Shown here piece after piece: positions 12,731 to 28,300 of a stretch of 64,000 nt of DNA. This DNA is from Scatophagus argus (lineage: Eukaryota; Chordata; Actinopteri; Scatophagidae): contig NC_058506.1 in assembly GCF_020382885.2 (NCBI RefSeq), forward strand, positions 10,828,318 through 10,892,317. The letters are read 5' to 3'. The stretch's first letter is position 1. Every line of letters starts with the position of its first letter. The notes under the pieces were generated by a model. That model was given only the letters and a program-made list of their open reading frames with translations. It did not search any database and was not told the origin of the DNA. Both the position numbers and the translations under genes were made by a program.

Positions 12731-14141
12731 CTGCAGAGGGAAGAGTGACAAAAGAGGACAGAAGAGTGCGATCATTGTTGACAGCTAATTCACATGCAGT
12801 GGAATTACTGCCATGTTTGATTAAATCACTGGATAAACGATTCACCAAATTACAGTTCTCCAATGACTCCACTGTGCCATAATGAAACACACAGAACTAT
12901 GACCACTGATTAAGAGTTTAAGGATGTGTGGAGGGAAAATTATAAGGTGACTTGGAAATCAAGCTGCCTCGCTAATCTTCCTTCCTGATCTTACGCCTTC
13001 TTAATCAACAATCTCACTCTCTCCCCCTCTCTCTGGCTGACTCCTTCCTCTCTAAATCAACTGGAGGAAACCTGCAGCAGCGCTAGCAACAGCCACCGCT
13101 ACATCTGCTGCACCAAACCAGTCCCCTTCCTGTATCCAGACACAAATCACCCCATCTACAAACAAGACATTCAACAAAATAATGAGTCTTGCGAGAAGAG
13201 ATTTAGGCTGTGATTTCTTGGCTGTCAGACCGGCCAAACCTCCTAAGGTGTGGGTGTTCATTGCCACATCAGCATGGGTTGGCCAGAGATGTGTTGGGGC
13301 CTGTCATATAGAGAGTCTGGTATAGAAATAAGAAGTGAAGGAGAGGCATTTCCTTCTGTGGCAAAGAGGAGGGGAAAAACAGAGAACAGAGGAGAGCTCA
13401 CGCGCCCAAACCTCAGGAGACGATCCCACAATCCCATCCATCTGCGACTGACGCATTCTCTATCTCTGGCGTTTTAATTCCCTGATCAAGTTCACCAACC
13501 ATCTGTTCTAGGGCAGTCCAGAAATCCTGCCTTGCCTCTGTGATTCAGCTGTTCTTGCAGCGCGTGTCACCTGCACGCACACACACACACGCATTTGTGT
13601 GCACATAAACACAAGAAGAGAAAGACAGTGAGGGGATGCAGAGAGCGCACTCCCCAGACAACCCAAGGCTGGAGTGATGATGGAGCCAGTGGGAGGACAG
13701 CTCAGTTCAGCTGTTCCCCGGAGAGAGCTACGAGGGGTGCGGCAGCTCTGACGAGCGGGAGCACAGAGAGGGAGAATTCTGGGAGAAAGATGATCTGCAG
13801 AGAGGCTGGGAGTGAGGGGACAGCTGGCCTAACCACCATTTCCTGTTACTCACAGAGAGTGGGACTGCCATGAAAAGACACGCAGGCTCTCTAAAGCCAC
13901 ATTTCAAAGGGCCGATGAGTGGATTTCTATACTGTTAATCACACCTTGGTGAAATATGTGAGGCAATCTTTTAAAATGAAATGTGTTGTTCAGGGAAGTT
14001 GGCACAAGAAAACAAACAGATATTTTCTATAACTGTCTGAAATGTAGCAGAAACAGCAGAAACACACCCAAAAAACTGAAACTAGATTGTAGCAATTAAA
14101 AGGAAAAAAAAAAAAACACAATTATTTTAATTCACAAATAC
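12731..14141 (-). other. Intron 5 of the SH2D4-like gene
   Basis: Bounded by GTATTT after exon 5 and by the pyrimidine-rich CTGCAG before exon 6. No coding or repeat feature of note is seen apart from a short CA run near 13,578. Confidence 0.65.
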
Positions 14142-14183
14142 CTTTTCTGCTGCTGGAGGTGATGAATGCTCGCTCACTGACAC
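14142..14183 (-). CDS. SH2D4-like gene, coding exon 5 (42 bp)
   Basis: A micro-exon with acceptor GTTAAACCCACAG and donor AAAAG|GTATTT, phase 0 on both sides. It encodes VSVSEHSSPPAAEK. It is supported by frame compatibility with exons 4 and 6; alone it would be too short to believe. Being symmetric (0-0), it could be skipped without breaking the frame. Confidence 0.65.
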
Positions 14184-14279
14184 CTGTGGGTTTAACAAAG
14201 ACATTACATGAGCATTACAGACCATGATGCAACCCGAGAGCACAGAGCTCAGTTATAGCAGGCAGTTGCTCCCACTCAC

Positions 14280-14318
14280 CAGCAGAGGGTGTAAAGTGCG
14301 CGTCTCCTCACATTTCCC
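14280..14318 (-). CDS. SH2D4-like gene, coding exon 4 (39 bp)
   Basis: A micro-exon with acceptor CTCTCCCAACAG and a consensus donor CTG|GTGAGT, phase 0 on both sides. It encodes GKCEETRTLHPLL. Like exon 5 it is symmetric and a candidate cassette exon. Confidence 0.6.
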
Positions 14319-14742
14319 CTGTTGGGAGAGACAGTGCCATGTTAGATGATACTGGAGGCGACACGTCATCCTCCTTAACTGTGAGTCAGTTCAGTACTTG
14401 GAATAAGCAGGGGGAAAACAGGGCAGGAGTTTAACAGTCGAGAGTTGAAAAGAGTTCTCATTTTACAAATAAATTATTGCAAATGATAAGCAGGCTACTT
14501 AAAAACGTCTCTGTGCAGTGGGTGTGGTGATGTGACTGCAGGAAAATCAGTGACTCGCTGGGATGCTCTAATTTCCACTGAGTGAGCAGCGTGCAGCTTT
14601 TAGCTGAGAAAACCATCGTGGTCAGGCCAGATGAGACCATCCACCCCGGCTCGCTCTGGCTTGGTGTGTGCACGGTTGCCATGACAACGCAGCAAATCTC
14701 TTTTTAAGATAGCGTGAAAAAGGAGACACCCCCACCACCACC

Positions 14743-14768
14743 ACCACACACACACACACACACACACC
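14743..14768. repeat. (CCA)n-(CA)n microsatellite
   Basis: A short CCA/ACC run from about 14,731 leads into about 12 CA units, within intron 3 of the SH2D4-like gene. Confidence 0.9.
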
Positions 14769-15120
14769 AACTCCAAAATCAACAGCTCGCACACTGCCAA
14801 GTGCACACATACACACGCACCCAAAATATCACCACCCTGGAAATTATGCACAGTGAATGCTTCTTTGGACACAAACTAGAGGCTCAAATTAACATGTTTA
14901 ATGGGGAGGCCTGATTTTCACAAACTATTATCAAAAGCCTAATTGAGAATTTTCACAAACTGCACTGCAGGTAAGAGAAGTTAAAATTACGTGAGGAAAG
15001 TGTGATGTTTGAGATGGAGGTGTTGAGGCAAAGAAGAATAGAAAAAAAGAAACAACAAGTATGTCCCGAGTTTGACAATCACAATGACAAACAACACGAG
15101 TGATCTGAACAGCTACACAC

Positions 15121-15223
15121 CTTTAAATTCAGTGAAATTCCAGGTTGTGTTTTAGGAGGGAAGTTCTCTCTTTCAGTTTTGACAGGTTCTGCAGTTTTTC
15201 TACTCTTCAAGATAGTTTGATGG
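15121..15223 (-). CDS. SH2D4-like gene, coding exon 3
   Basis: Acceptor CTGTTTTGCAG, donor TTTAAAG|GTGTGT. It enters in phase 2 (completing His with the CA left by exon 2) and leaves in phase 0. It encodes about 35 residues, basic and polar, including KSRKTAEPVKTERENF. No domain is recognised; the open frame across the junction supports both exons. Confidence 0.7.
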
Positions 15224-15436
15224 CTGCAAAACAGAATGAGAACAGGTCATATCTCTTCCACGTATTCTCATGCAGATATCATAAATCTATATCATAAATC
15301 TATTTGCAGAGACCTCCTGATAACCCCTCAAAATACAGCCTGAAAAAACCTCCACGCTAATACACTGAAACATAAATACATTTTGCTTTCATGTGACATT
15401 TCGTTCATGTTCGTCCATAACACGAAGGTGTATTAC

Positions 15437-15581
15437 TGTGTGCTGTTCTGAAGACTCTGCGCCTTCTTTTCTCCCAGTCCTGAGCAGATGAATTTGGAGC
15501 TCAACTCATCCACCTCGCCGATCACAACAACCGCCACATCTCCATCCCGGCCGAGCAGCCAGCTCACATTCTTACTGTTGG
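15437..15581 (-). CDS. SH2D4-like gene, coding exon 2
   Basis: The acceptor GTGTTTCCTCCAG joins exon 1 in phase 1 to give the peptide KANSKNVSWLLGRDGDVAVV. In SH2D4A the same place holds a lysine-rich link, then a Val-x-Trp-x-Leu-Gly motif and a run of hydrophobic residues ending in Gly-Glu, which is closely matched here (VSWLLG, then VVVIGE). The donor ACA|GTAATA is weak (no G at -1) but the frame continues correctly into exon 3. Without splicing the frame would hit TAA at once. Confidence 0.75.
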
Positions 15582-20249
<4,668 letters not shown>

Positions 20250-20300
20250 AGTGGGATGTAGGCAGCCGCTCCACAGCAGTGTATGCTAACTAAGCTGAGA
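20250..20300 (-). other. Predicted 5'UTR exon of the SH2D4-like gene
   Basis: The 3' end is set by the donor CACT|GTGAGT at 20250/20249. The 5' end is unknown and the 20300 limit is arbitrary. An adjacent CRE-like site suggests that transcription starts a short way upstream. Confidence 0.4.
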
Positions 20301-20352
20301 GAGTCAGAGCGCCTGTCGGTCCTCCTCCTCTTTGTGTGTATGACTGGGCTGA

Positions 20353-20360
20353 TGACATCA
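20353..20360. promoter_or_regulatory. CRE-like site near the SH2D4-like promoter
   Basis: TGACATCA, one base from the CREB/ATF consensus TGACGTCA, in the symmetric context TGATGACATCA. It sits about 100 bases upstream of the predicted 5'UTR donor, a normal place for a promoter element. Function is inferred only. Confidence 0.35.
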
Positions 20361-20370
20361 CAGCATTCCA

Positions 20371-20386
20371 TAATCTCTCTCCCTCC

Positions 20387-20426
<40 letters not shown>

Positions 20427-20434
20427 TACACACG
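20371..20434. repeat. (CT)n-(CA)n compound microsatellite
   Basis: Pyrimidine tract of CT units passing directly into about 12 CA units, directly beside the putative SH2D4-like promoter. Confidence 0.95.
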
Positions 20435-20525
20435 AACTCACACGCACACACTTTATTTTAAAAAAGGGGAAGAGAGCAATTCAGGAAGTGGAACTCACAC
20501 AATAAAGAAGTTGTTTTAAAAAAAA

Positions 20526-20552
20526 GGAGAAGAAGAAGAAGAAGAAGAAGAA
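20526..20552. repeat. (GAA)n microsatellite
   Basis: About eight GAA/AAG units, flanked by A-rich sequence. Confidence 0.9.
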
Positions 20553-21034
20553 AATCACTACACCTCAACTTCCTTTTCTGTCTCTGCTCTCCCACACACA
20601 AGTGCTTTGAATATCAGAATAAAGTTGGTGCAAAATGGCAAAACATGAACTCTTAAACAGATGTAGAGTTGTTTGTGTGTGTGTGGTGATTTTTTTATTT
20701 AAATTTCTTCAAAAACGCTTCTACAGTTGGCACAAACTACGGTATGTATTGGATTGTTGGTCAGATATCAAATTATGAAAAAGTACTGCTTCTCTTGCTT
20801 GATAAATGACACGGTATTGGACAAGCAGTACACACACTTTCTTCTGTGTTCTTCCTTTACATTGTTGTTTTGTTTTGTTTTGTTTTGTTTTTAACGTGAA
20901 ACATTTGAATGACATATGTGTTAATATAATGCCAGCCACTGTGACAGTCGATTACGAGCTCAGGTTGTGTAAATGTTAGGTTTTGCTTGAAGACTTTCAA
21001 TCTATTAAGCAAAAGTTCAAACAATAAAACGCAA

Positions 21035-24000
21035 ACAGTGGCCTAAAATGTTTTTATTGACTCTAAACTGTACGCATTAGAAGTCAGGGAAGCTCTGTTA
21101 AATTGCCCATGTGCCTTGTGGAATTTCTTTAAGTAGTTGCTTACTCTACGTTGTCTGTTGTTAATTCTACCACAGCCAAGCCAAAGGGATCTGTCTCCTT
21201 TGGGACTCCTCTCCCTTCTTATTCCGAGGCTATTATTCATAGGTAAAGAGCATCCTCTAGTGGCCAAAGCCAAAGAAGCCTGCAATGAATTACGTCACCA
21301 CCAAAGCCAGTGCTTAAGTGTTTCAGAATATAGCACATGATTACAAAATTGAATTGAAACGCAAACAGAACGAGAAGGCAGCCTTTCCAAATGGTAAGCG
21401 GTGAAGCTCAGCAACATCCACACCACTAATAAACATACACACATGCCCTCATACACAAAGGGCAAAAAGTGGCAGGATGTCGTACCGGCCATTCATGCTA
21501 CTCGGTGCTGTCGGGGAGTTCTCAGTTGATGATGACCATGTTGCAACAGCAACAAAATATGATTTCAATCAAGTAGGTCTCTCTCACCTAGCAGTGTGTC
21601 AGCTGGAACAGGCTAAACTAAACCTGCGATTAATCTCCCCTAGCAGCATTCCTGTGCGCAGTCCCTGCCATTGTGCTTCTAAGTATCACATGATTTAAAA
21701 TTAAAGGATTTCTATAGCCTTTCATCAATAGAATACATTGTGCTTTCACAAAGATAGTCTTGGTTTGACTAAATACAATTCGTCACCAGCTCTGATGTGT
21801 TGCACTCGGGCTTCGAAAGCCGTGATGACCTAAACCAGTGTGGGTTCTTGGACAAGGAGCAAACTCAAGAGTCTGAGTTGGCATCTGGGCTGGAGTCCAT
21901 CTGAATTTAGCACATCTCCTTCAGTTTTTTCACCCTCCCTCCTGGCCAGCAGGGGAGCCAAGAGATCATCGACTTGACAACAAAGCCCAATCATGCATAT
22001 GTCCTGCAGAAACGCCTTTGAGCATGTCCAGACTCTGCACTCAGCTCCCTGGAGAGTGACTGTTTGTGGTGGTGGAATAGAAAAACTTAACTCAGCCTTA
22101 TATTGACCTTTTTCTAATGTGGTTTCTTTTGGTAGGCAGTCAAGACGTTACAGGAATATAAAATACATTATCTCCATATGTCATCACAACTTGACAGTGT
22201 TTTCAGAAGCAGAAACAACACTGAGACTGCTCATGATCTGCTGAATGACAATATCTGATCTATTTTAAGTATTTAACATCTGCATCAAACCATTTTACCA
22301 ACATGAACATGAAATCTTAGAATACCATCTAACCGACTTAATAAAAGTTTCAAATAATAAATGTGGCAACCTGCTTTTTTTTGGCTTGTTTGTGTTAGCC
22401 ACTGCAGCAATATGGCAAACCTCAAAACTCATCAGATTTAAAAAAAATAAATAAAAAAAAAATATATTTATATTATATATTTGCAAAAAGTTACGGAACT
22501 TAAAAGATGCGCCAGGTCTGTTGGGTCGCGACTAGTATACACTCCCATCTCTGTTATATGAGCAGTAAAGCTCACAGAACAACAGTCATTGCATACAGAT
22601 GATCACAAACTGCATAGTCAGGATGATCAGAGAACATAGCAATGCTTTATTTTACAGCCTGATATCACACATTAAGTACTAATGTAGAAATCTCTAAGTA
22701 GAAATCGGTGATCACGTACTTCTCATTGCAAAGTTTGCATTTTAAAGGCTGTAAAATTAAGCTTTAGTAATTAGAATCATTGCAAATGTAGAGTCAGACA
22801 TTGTGGACAAAACTACATCCAAATAATACATACTCTTCAACAGTGAATTGTAGACATTTTGGGAATTTTTTTCTCTTCCAACAAGAAATGAAACATAAAA
22901 AAAAACACATACATTTTGAATGTAGATTTTTTTCCCTTATGGGTAAATTAAATTTATTTTTAAAATTTGTCAAATGTACATAAATTATATTGTATGCATC
23001 AAAACCAAATGAGCAAATCAAAAACCCTCTTTAAAAAAAAAAGGAAAGAAAAAAAAAAGAACCAACAGAAATGAGAACGACATTCTTCGTTGAGATCATA
23101 AACAAATTGGTCAGGCGTTTCATTGACCTGGGAAAGCAAAGTGCTACACACAACAACCACTGAAGACAGTTCACCATACACCTTAATGAGGATTGGACTG
23201 AAGCACCTTTTCTTAGCTTAAAGCTAAAATGGAGATTTTCACTGTTTTTTTTTTTTTGTTGTTGTTGTTTTTTTTTTTTTTAAGTTTTGCTCTTCACAAA
23301 AACTCCATTGTACGTTTATAGTCTACCTTCAACAACCCATAAGTCAAGCTAACCATTTTCCTATAGAGGCATTCTTGCAGTGACATTGCTCTGTTTCAAG
23401 TTAAAGTACTTATGTGAACTGCTTGACCCAACAGGATGCTAAGACCTCAGTTTACTATATTTTCCTCTAGGATGGAGCTTTAAGTGCAAATAAAGGCATA
23501 CAACTCCTTCATGAGAAATAAACATGGAATTCAGCCACATGCTTTCAAATAGTAATCATATATTTAATTGATATACATATATTGCCACCATTGGCACATA
23601 CGATATTGCACACAGTGATGAAATGTTGCACAGAAAAAATAGATATATTTTTTGTGGGCGAAAACATTCCAAAATTACAAATAATGTGGAATAACGCTGA
23701 AAAGGTAAAACAACGTAAAACAAAACAAGACATGCTTGCTGCTCCCCATTAATTGAGCGACTTACAACTTACACAGAACTATCCAAGCCACAGAACGAGC
23801 ATTTCCAAGGGGGCTTGCTGACAAAAATGTGTATCGCTTCCCACCGCTACTGATGTTCCCAGTCAGCCCCTGCTCTCTCTGCTAATGCGCTTGGTTAGTG
23901 AAGAGCCAACTCTTCTGCATCATCTTGCATCTAGGTGACCACCCCCTTCCATGTTTACATGTAGGCCGATACCTGGATGGCTGGGGAATGGGGATGGCAA

Positions 24001-26056
24001 TAGAGTAAGGGAAGAAGGAAGGTAGCAGAAAGAAGTTAAGAATTCTGCTCAAAATTTTTCTTAAAGAGTTTGTAACAAACCCTTTTAGCACCACGAGTCG
24101 TGCACTAGCACACAAGGGGGCTGAGACACAAAAATGGAAGAAAGAAAGAAAGAGGAAACAATAAAAAGGAGCCAAACTGCGATCCAAAGCACCAGGCCAG
24201 CGTGTAAGCATGCGGAGTGTGTAAGGCACCAGGTTGTTTATATGCTGAAGAGGATGCTCCCGATCAGGTATCGTTTAGGCTATACCAGAGGCTCCAAAAA
24301 TAGGTGGTCAAGGACAGTCTAGTTTGCTGGTTTCCAGTCAATCTAAACATGGGAGCAATCATTTAATTCAATGCTGAGGTAAATCTGACATTATCTGATT
24401 GTTGCCAGTTTCTCTGGAGTTTACTGACAGAGTTTATAAAACTGCTATCACACATCTATGAGATGCGACTGAACTGGTTTTGAACCAGTTGTTTTCCGTG
24501 TGGCAGCCCAAATATTTACAATTAGACCAAAACTGAATCTCATCACCCCAAGGTAGATATCTGGGCTTACAAATCTAGAAGTAGAGCTATGAGTATGTAT
24601 CCAAAGTAGCCCCACTGAACTTAACATCTTCAGATCTTAACCTTGTTGGAATGGGCACATCCATTGACACACAGCTGGAAGTTCACCAACAGGTGAATTG
24701 AACCCTTTTCACCTTGGCTTATCCAGGCATGCACCTCAGTGGCCCTCCTCATTGTGTGATGGTGATATTTTGATTACAGTTCGCAAGGTCACTCCTTTCA
24801 CAATCACGCTTTGAAACAACTTCCACTACAACTACACCAAGCCTTTGGATGGAAAAAATCAGTCGGTACTCAAACTTGAGATTCGTACACTATAGGCAGA
24901 TAAAGATACATATGGAAGGGTCCTTGAGCCAATATTTTGGGAGACCAACGAAATCTATTTCAGTGCAGATTTAACATGCAGCAACAGCACTCCTTGGCAC
25001 CATTTGGACTTTTATGACTGTACAAGATCACAAAATGTTTCTGTTTCATATGTACTAACCAATAATGCTCTGCTGAATTTTGCCTCTTTTTTTTTCAGAC
25101 CACTAAGCCAATCAGCACAGTATGGGTACGGTGGTTGTCTTGTTAAGTAGTCTGCAATTCAGGCCATTTGCTACATGTTGTTACTGCATTTCCTCTATCA
25201 AATACACATTTAGTACCTTTAAAATGAACACATTGCATTAACAACGAGACACAAAGGTAGTCTATAATATATCCATCTGCATGGCAACAGTTTCAACTGA
25301 AACAAAATTACAATATTAATATTTCTTTGAATGCCTCTGGCAAATGTCATCATGTTAAGATCCATCGACCAGTTCAATATATTTGATTTTTATGCAATGT
25401 ATATTGCACAACAAATAGCACTTATTTCATTTCATGAAAATGCCTATATGTTCCTTTTATACTGCATGACAACTAACCAGTTTTCCAAAGCAGGCCTAGC
25501 CCTCATATGATTTATGTGTAAACACATCTCTACTCACAGGTAAAGGTAAATAGGATGGCAAGTACATGTGACAACCTTTTACAAAGTTTTTGAATTTTGG
25601 TTTAAAAATTAAAATATCTGATTTGTGCTGAAGTCATTAGCTCACATGAAAAGGAAACGCTTTTTCCTCGAAACTCGGCAATAATTCCATTTGAACATTG
25701 CAAACACTTTTTTTTACAGTAACTTTAACTGGTACAAAAGTTTTCTGTTAATAAGGGAAATAAACACTCAGTTCAATATTGTTTGTCAAGTAGGAAACAA
25801 TGTTCAAATATAATGTTATTACTTTGTTTAGCAGCCTGTTACTGTATTAATGGTGGATAAGTGGGGTAACATCCAGCGATGAGTGACAACATGTCATAAC
25901 TGTCAGGTTGTGGAGGTTTCCTATATTGTGGGTGATGCTCCCTTGGAGTTAAACCATTACAGTTAAATCTTTAGATTTCTTTCTTTATACAGTAGAGTTT
26001 TTAATTATATTTCTCTTGTTATTTTCATTACTTTTGCATCTTTTTTGCTCTCTATA
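21035..26056 (-). other. Probable long 3'UTR and downstream region of pura
   Basis: Five kilobases after the pura stop are AT-rich and hold no convincing gene on either strand. Minus-strand AATAAA signals occur near 22,646-22,651 and 21,053-21,058; the latter sits in TCAATAAAAACATTTTAGG. Mammalian PURA has a long 3'UTR, so a long UTR is plausible here, but where it ends is unknown. A poly-T/GTT stretch (23,246-23,281) and an A/T-rich patch (22,440-22,485) are the only repeats. No igip-like reading frame was found. Confidence 0.35.
21053..21058 (-). terminator. Candidate distal polyadenylation signal for pura
   Basis: AATAAA on the minus strand, 5.0 kb beyond the pura stop. A plus-strand AATAAA (21,023-21,028) lies 25 bases away, so the site could also work in the other direction. 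Confidence 0.3.
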
Positions 26057-26914
26057 TCAATCCTCGTCCCCATCGTCCGCCTGCATCTCCTCTTGTTGCT
26101 GCAGCTCGCATGCCCTTTTCTCCCGCTGCTTCTCCTGGATCTTCTTCATCTCCTCGGCATATTTACTGAAAGTATTCCCAAATTTGGACCACACTTTGTA
26201 GGGCACCGTAATTGAGTTGCGGTACGTTGGCTTCACCTCGCTTACCCTCATGAACACACCGTACTTATTGGATCCGACGTCGAAGAAAAAACGTTTGTTG
26301 TCCACAGTCAATGATGACCCTTCGGGCAACTCCGCAGGTTCGTCCTCTACACCGTAATCGTCAATAAGTTTAGCCAAAGCGTCACGAAACTCAATAAGTC
26401 CCTGGGCAGGCAAGGCAATCGTCTGGCCTTGCGTGGATCCCAAACCGGGCCCCCGGTTAACGGTCTGTCGAATCCTCAGAAACCGTCCCCTCTGGTTCTC
26501 TTTCAGATCCATGTAGTATTTCCGATTTTCTCGGACCAAGAACTCGCTTTTGAGTGCTCGCCTGGGTTCGTCCTGTACCAGTCCTGGGTTGGTCGGACCC
26601 AGCTGGGCATAATGTTCGATGAAGTCTCCCAAGTAGTCACGGAACTCGACCGCCACGGACATGGAGAGAGTGAGGCGGCTCTTGTTTCCACCGGCCCCGA
26701 CTTCTGCTATCTTTAAGAAGCGGCCTTTCGCGTTCTGCTTAACGTCCAAATAGAAACGTTTGTTTTGGATGTCAACCCGCTTCGACGCCAGCTCTTGCGT
26801 CTCATGCTGGAGCCCGGAAGACGAGCCCGCCCCTCCTGCCGCTAGATGCATGGAACCGAAGCCTGGGCCCATGGCTGCTCCTCCCTGCTCACTTCCACTG
26901 TCTCTGTCCGCCAT
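26057..26914 (-). CDS. pura: Transcriptional activator protein Pur-alpha
   Basis: Single-exon coding region of 285 residues. The start [14 protein letters not shown] is the vertebrate Pur-alpha start, and the ATG at 26914 is the first of that form. Three PUR repeats follow: about residues 41-105 ([20 protein letters not shown]), 121-190 ([20 protein letters not shown]) and 199-258 ([20 protein letters not shown]). Repeats I and II form the single-stranded nucleic-acid-binding unit and repeat III mediates dimerisation. The protein binds purine-rich ssDNA and RNA, acts in transcription, replication and dendritic mRNA transport, and is found in nucleus and cytoplasm. The long poly-glycine run of mammalian PURA is nearly absent (GGAG-SSSG only), which shortens the protein against the 322-residue human one. 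The C-terminus is Gln/Glu/Asp-rich (residues 270-285). Pur-beta and Pur-gamma are excluded by the near-identity to Pur-alpha and by nrg2 next door. Fish may have two copies (puraa/purab); which one this is cannot be told. Confidence 0.98.
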   Translation of the reverse strand: MADRDSGSEQGGAAMGPGFGSMHLAAGGAGSSSGLQHETQELASKRVDIQNKRFYLDVKQNAKGRFLKIAEVGAGGNKSRLTLSMSVAVEFRDYLGDFIEHYAQLGPTNPGLVQDEPRRALKSEFLVRENRKYYMDLKENQRGRFLRIRQTVNRGPGLGSTQGQTIALPAQGLIEFRDALAKLIDDYGVEDEPAELPEGSSLTVDNKRFFFDVGSNKYGVFMRVSEVKPTYRNSITVPYKVWSKFGNTFSKYAEEMKKIQEKQREKRACELQQQEEMQADDGDED

Positions 26915-26994
26915 GATGCTGCCTGCCTGCCTTCTCCCTCTGTCTGCTGCAAAGCCACGGCCAGCCACAGCGAACGCCGGAGCTCTCGCGAGAT
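26915..26994 (-). other. pura: 5'UTR part of the pura coding exon
   Basis: The minus-strand sequence before the ATG is preceded by a strong acceptor: a pyrimidine tract ending in CTCTCTGTGTAG at 26995. The exon then opens ATCTCGCGAGAG. TCTCGCGAGA is a known core-promoter motif in vertebrates, so an internal start site here is also possible. Confidence 0.5.
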
Positions 26995-28029
26995 CTACAC
27001 AGAGAGGTAGAAAAGGGCGAGGGGGAGACGTTAACGCAAAAGCGAGGATGCTGTGTTGTCTCCCGCAATATGTAATGTCATGAGCTGTCACTTCAGTTGA
27101 AAATGAAACCTATGGTCGTTCAGAAGAAATGCTTTTCCAATAGTCTGGTTAGGTTTCGGTTTGTCGATGCAGCTTCTGGAAATGTTGCTACTTGGAAAAA
27201 CCCTTGCTGGCCCTCTGTTTTAAAGAGAGCTAGTGATATGTATAAAAGTAAATGGATTTCCCTTCCAAAGCACCAGTGGGATATATCACACGTCTCTATT
27301 CACGTTTCATGTGATTTTAAAAGTTCTGAAGTAGCTGTGGATATCTGTCAAAAAAATATTACTCCCAATTTTAAGTGCAAGAATTGTGTTGTTCTTGTTG
27401 TTTTGCTGAATATTGTTGTTTTGATCCAGAAAACATTGACTTCTTACGATCATAAGAAAATTGTATCATGGCAGTCAAGCTTCATCCTTAAACTTTGCGT
27501 TTCGAGTCCCATCTAGTCTTTAGGCCACAAAACCAAATTATTTAATTTTTTAAATATTTAACGGCGCTGTATAGGCATTTGGCTAGTATTAAAATAACAA
27601 GACTACTAACGATGAATAAATCATGTATTTGCCCAATAGGCCTACCAGTCCTGTACAGCCAACAGGATTCACATGTGATCCCGGCTTAGTCCATGTTAAC
27701 CTTTAATACATGTACAGGGTAAATAATTTAACCTGAAATGAAATGACACCGCAGTGTCATTTATTTCAATCATTAAAAGGTAATACTTCTGGTGGGAAAA
27801 GACCTAAAACAACAACACTATTTATTTTTAAACACTATATTACAACTTGTTCTCTCACAAGTCAAATTCAGATTTTGCTTTCCTGATATGGCAATTAATG
27901 CTGCCAAGGCGTGTCGGGAAAAGACAGAGACAGACATGTCAGTGGTTTAAGAAACAGTAGGCTATTTACGGATACAAAAGTTACCTCACCATAATGTCCT
28001 TAGCAGCTGATGTTATGATACAGACTCAC
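26995..28029 (-). other. pura: Predicted 5'UTR intron of pura
   Basis: Donor TAGAG|GTGAGT at 28030/28029 and acceptor TGTGTAG at 26995. Both are near-consensus and on the pura strand. Mammalian PURA also has its introns in the 5'UTR, so this fits. The sequence inside has no coding signal; a 139-codon plus-strand open frame (27097-27516) is unsupported. Confidence 0.5.
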
Positions 28030-28300
28030 CTCTAGTTAGATTAAAAGCGACATAAATGTCCTCCTTACACGTTAAAGAGGACGTGTATAAAGGGGCTGTT
28101 TCTTCTTGCACTGACGTGTCAGCTTGAATAAATTCGACGCGCAACACATTCGTGGGGCAAATAAATGTGTCAAAACGTTTTTAAGTAACGTTAATAACAA
28201 GTCCACCTGTGTACTCAGCAGGCCTTCAGTGAGTCCGGCTCGGCCTACAGCATGCGGGGCCTGTAACCTACCAGGAGCGGCACAGTGGCACTATTTCTAG
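28030..28300 (-). promoter_or_regulatory. pura: Probable pura first exon and promoter region
   Basis: The 3' limit is the donor at 28030. Upstream lies a TGACGTGTCA motif (28,111-28,120), which resembles a CRE/bZIP site, and a plus-strand TATAAA (28,087-28,092). The transcription start is not fixed by sequence and the 5' limit given is approximate. Confidence 0.35.

Noticed and set aside
21035..26056. igip, which lies downstream of PURA in mammals
   Set aside because: No minus-strand reading frame resembling the IGIP peptide was recognised; it may be farther away, diverged or absent.
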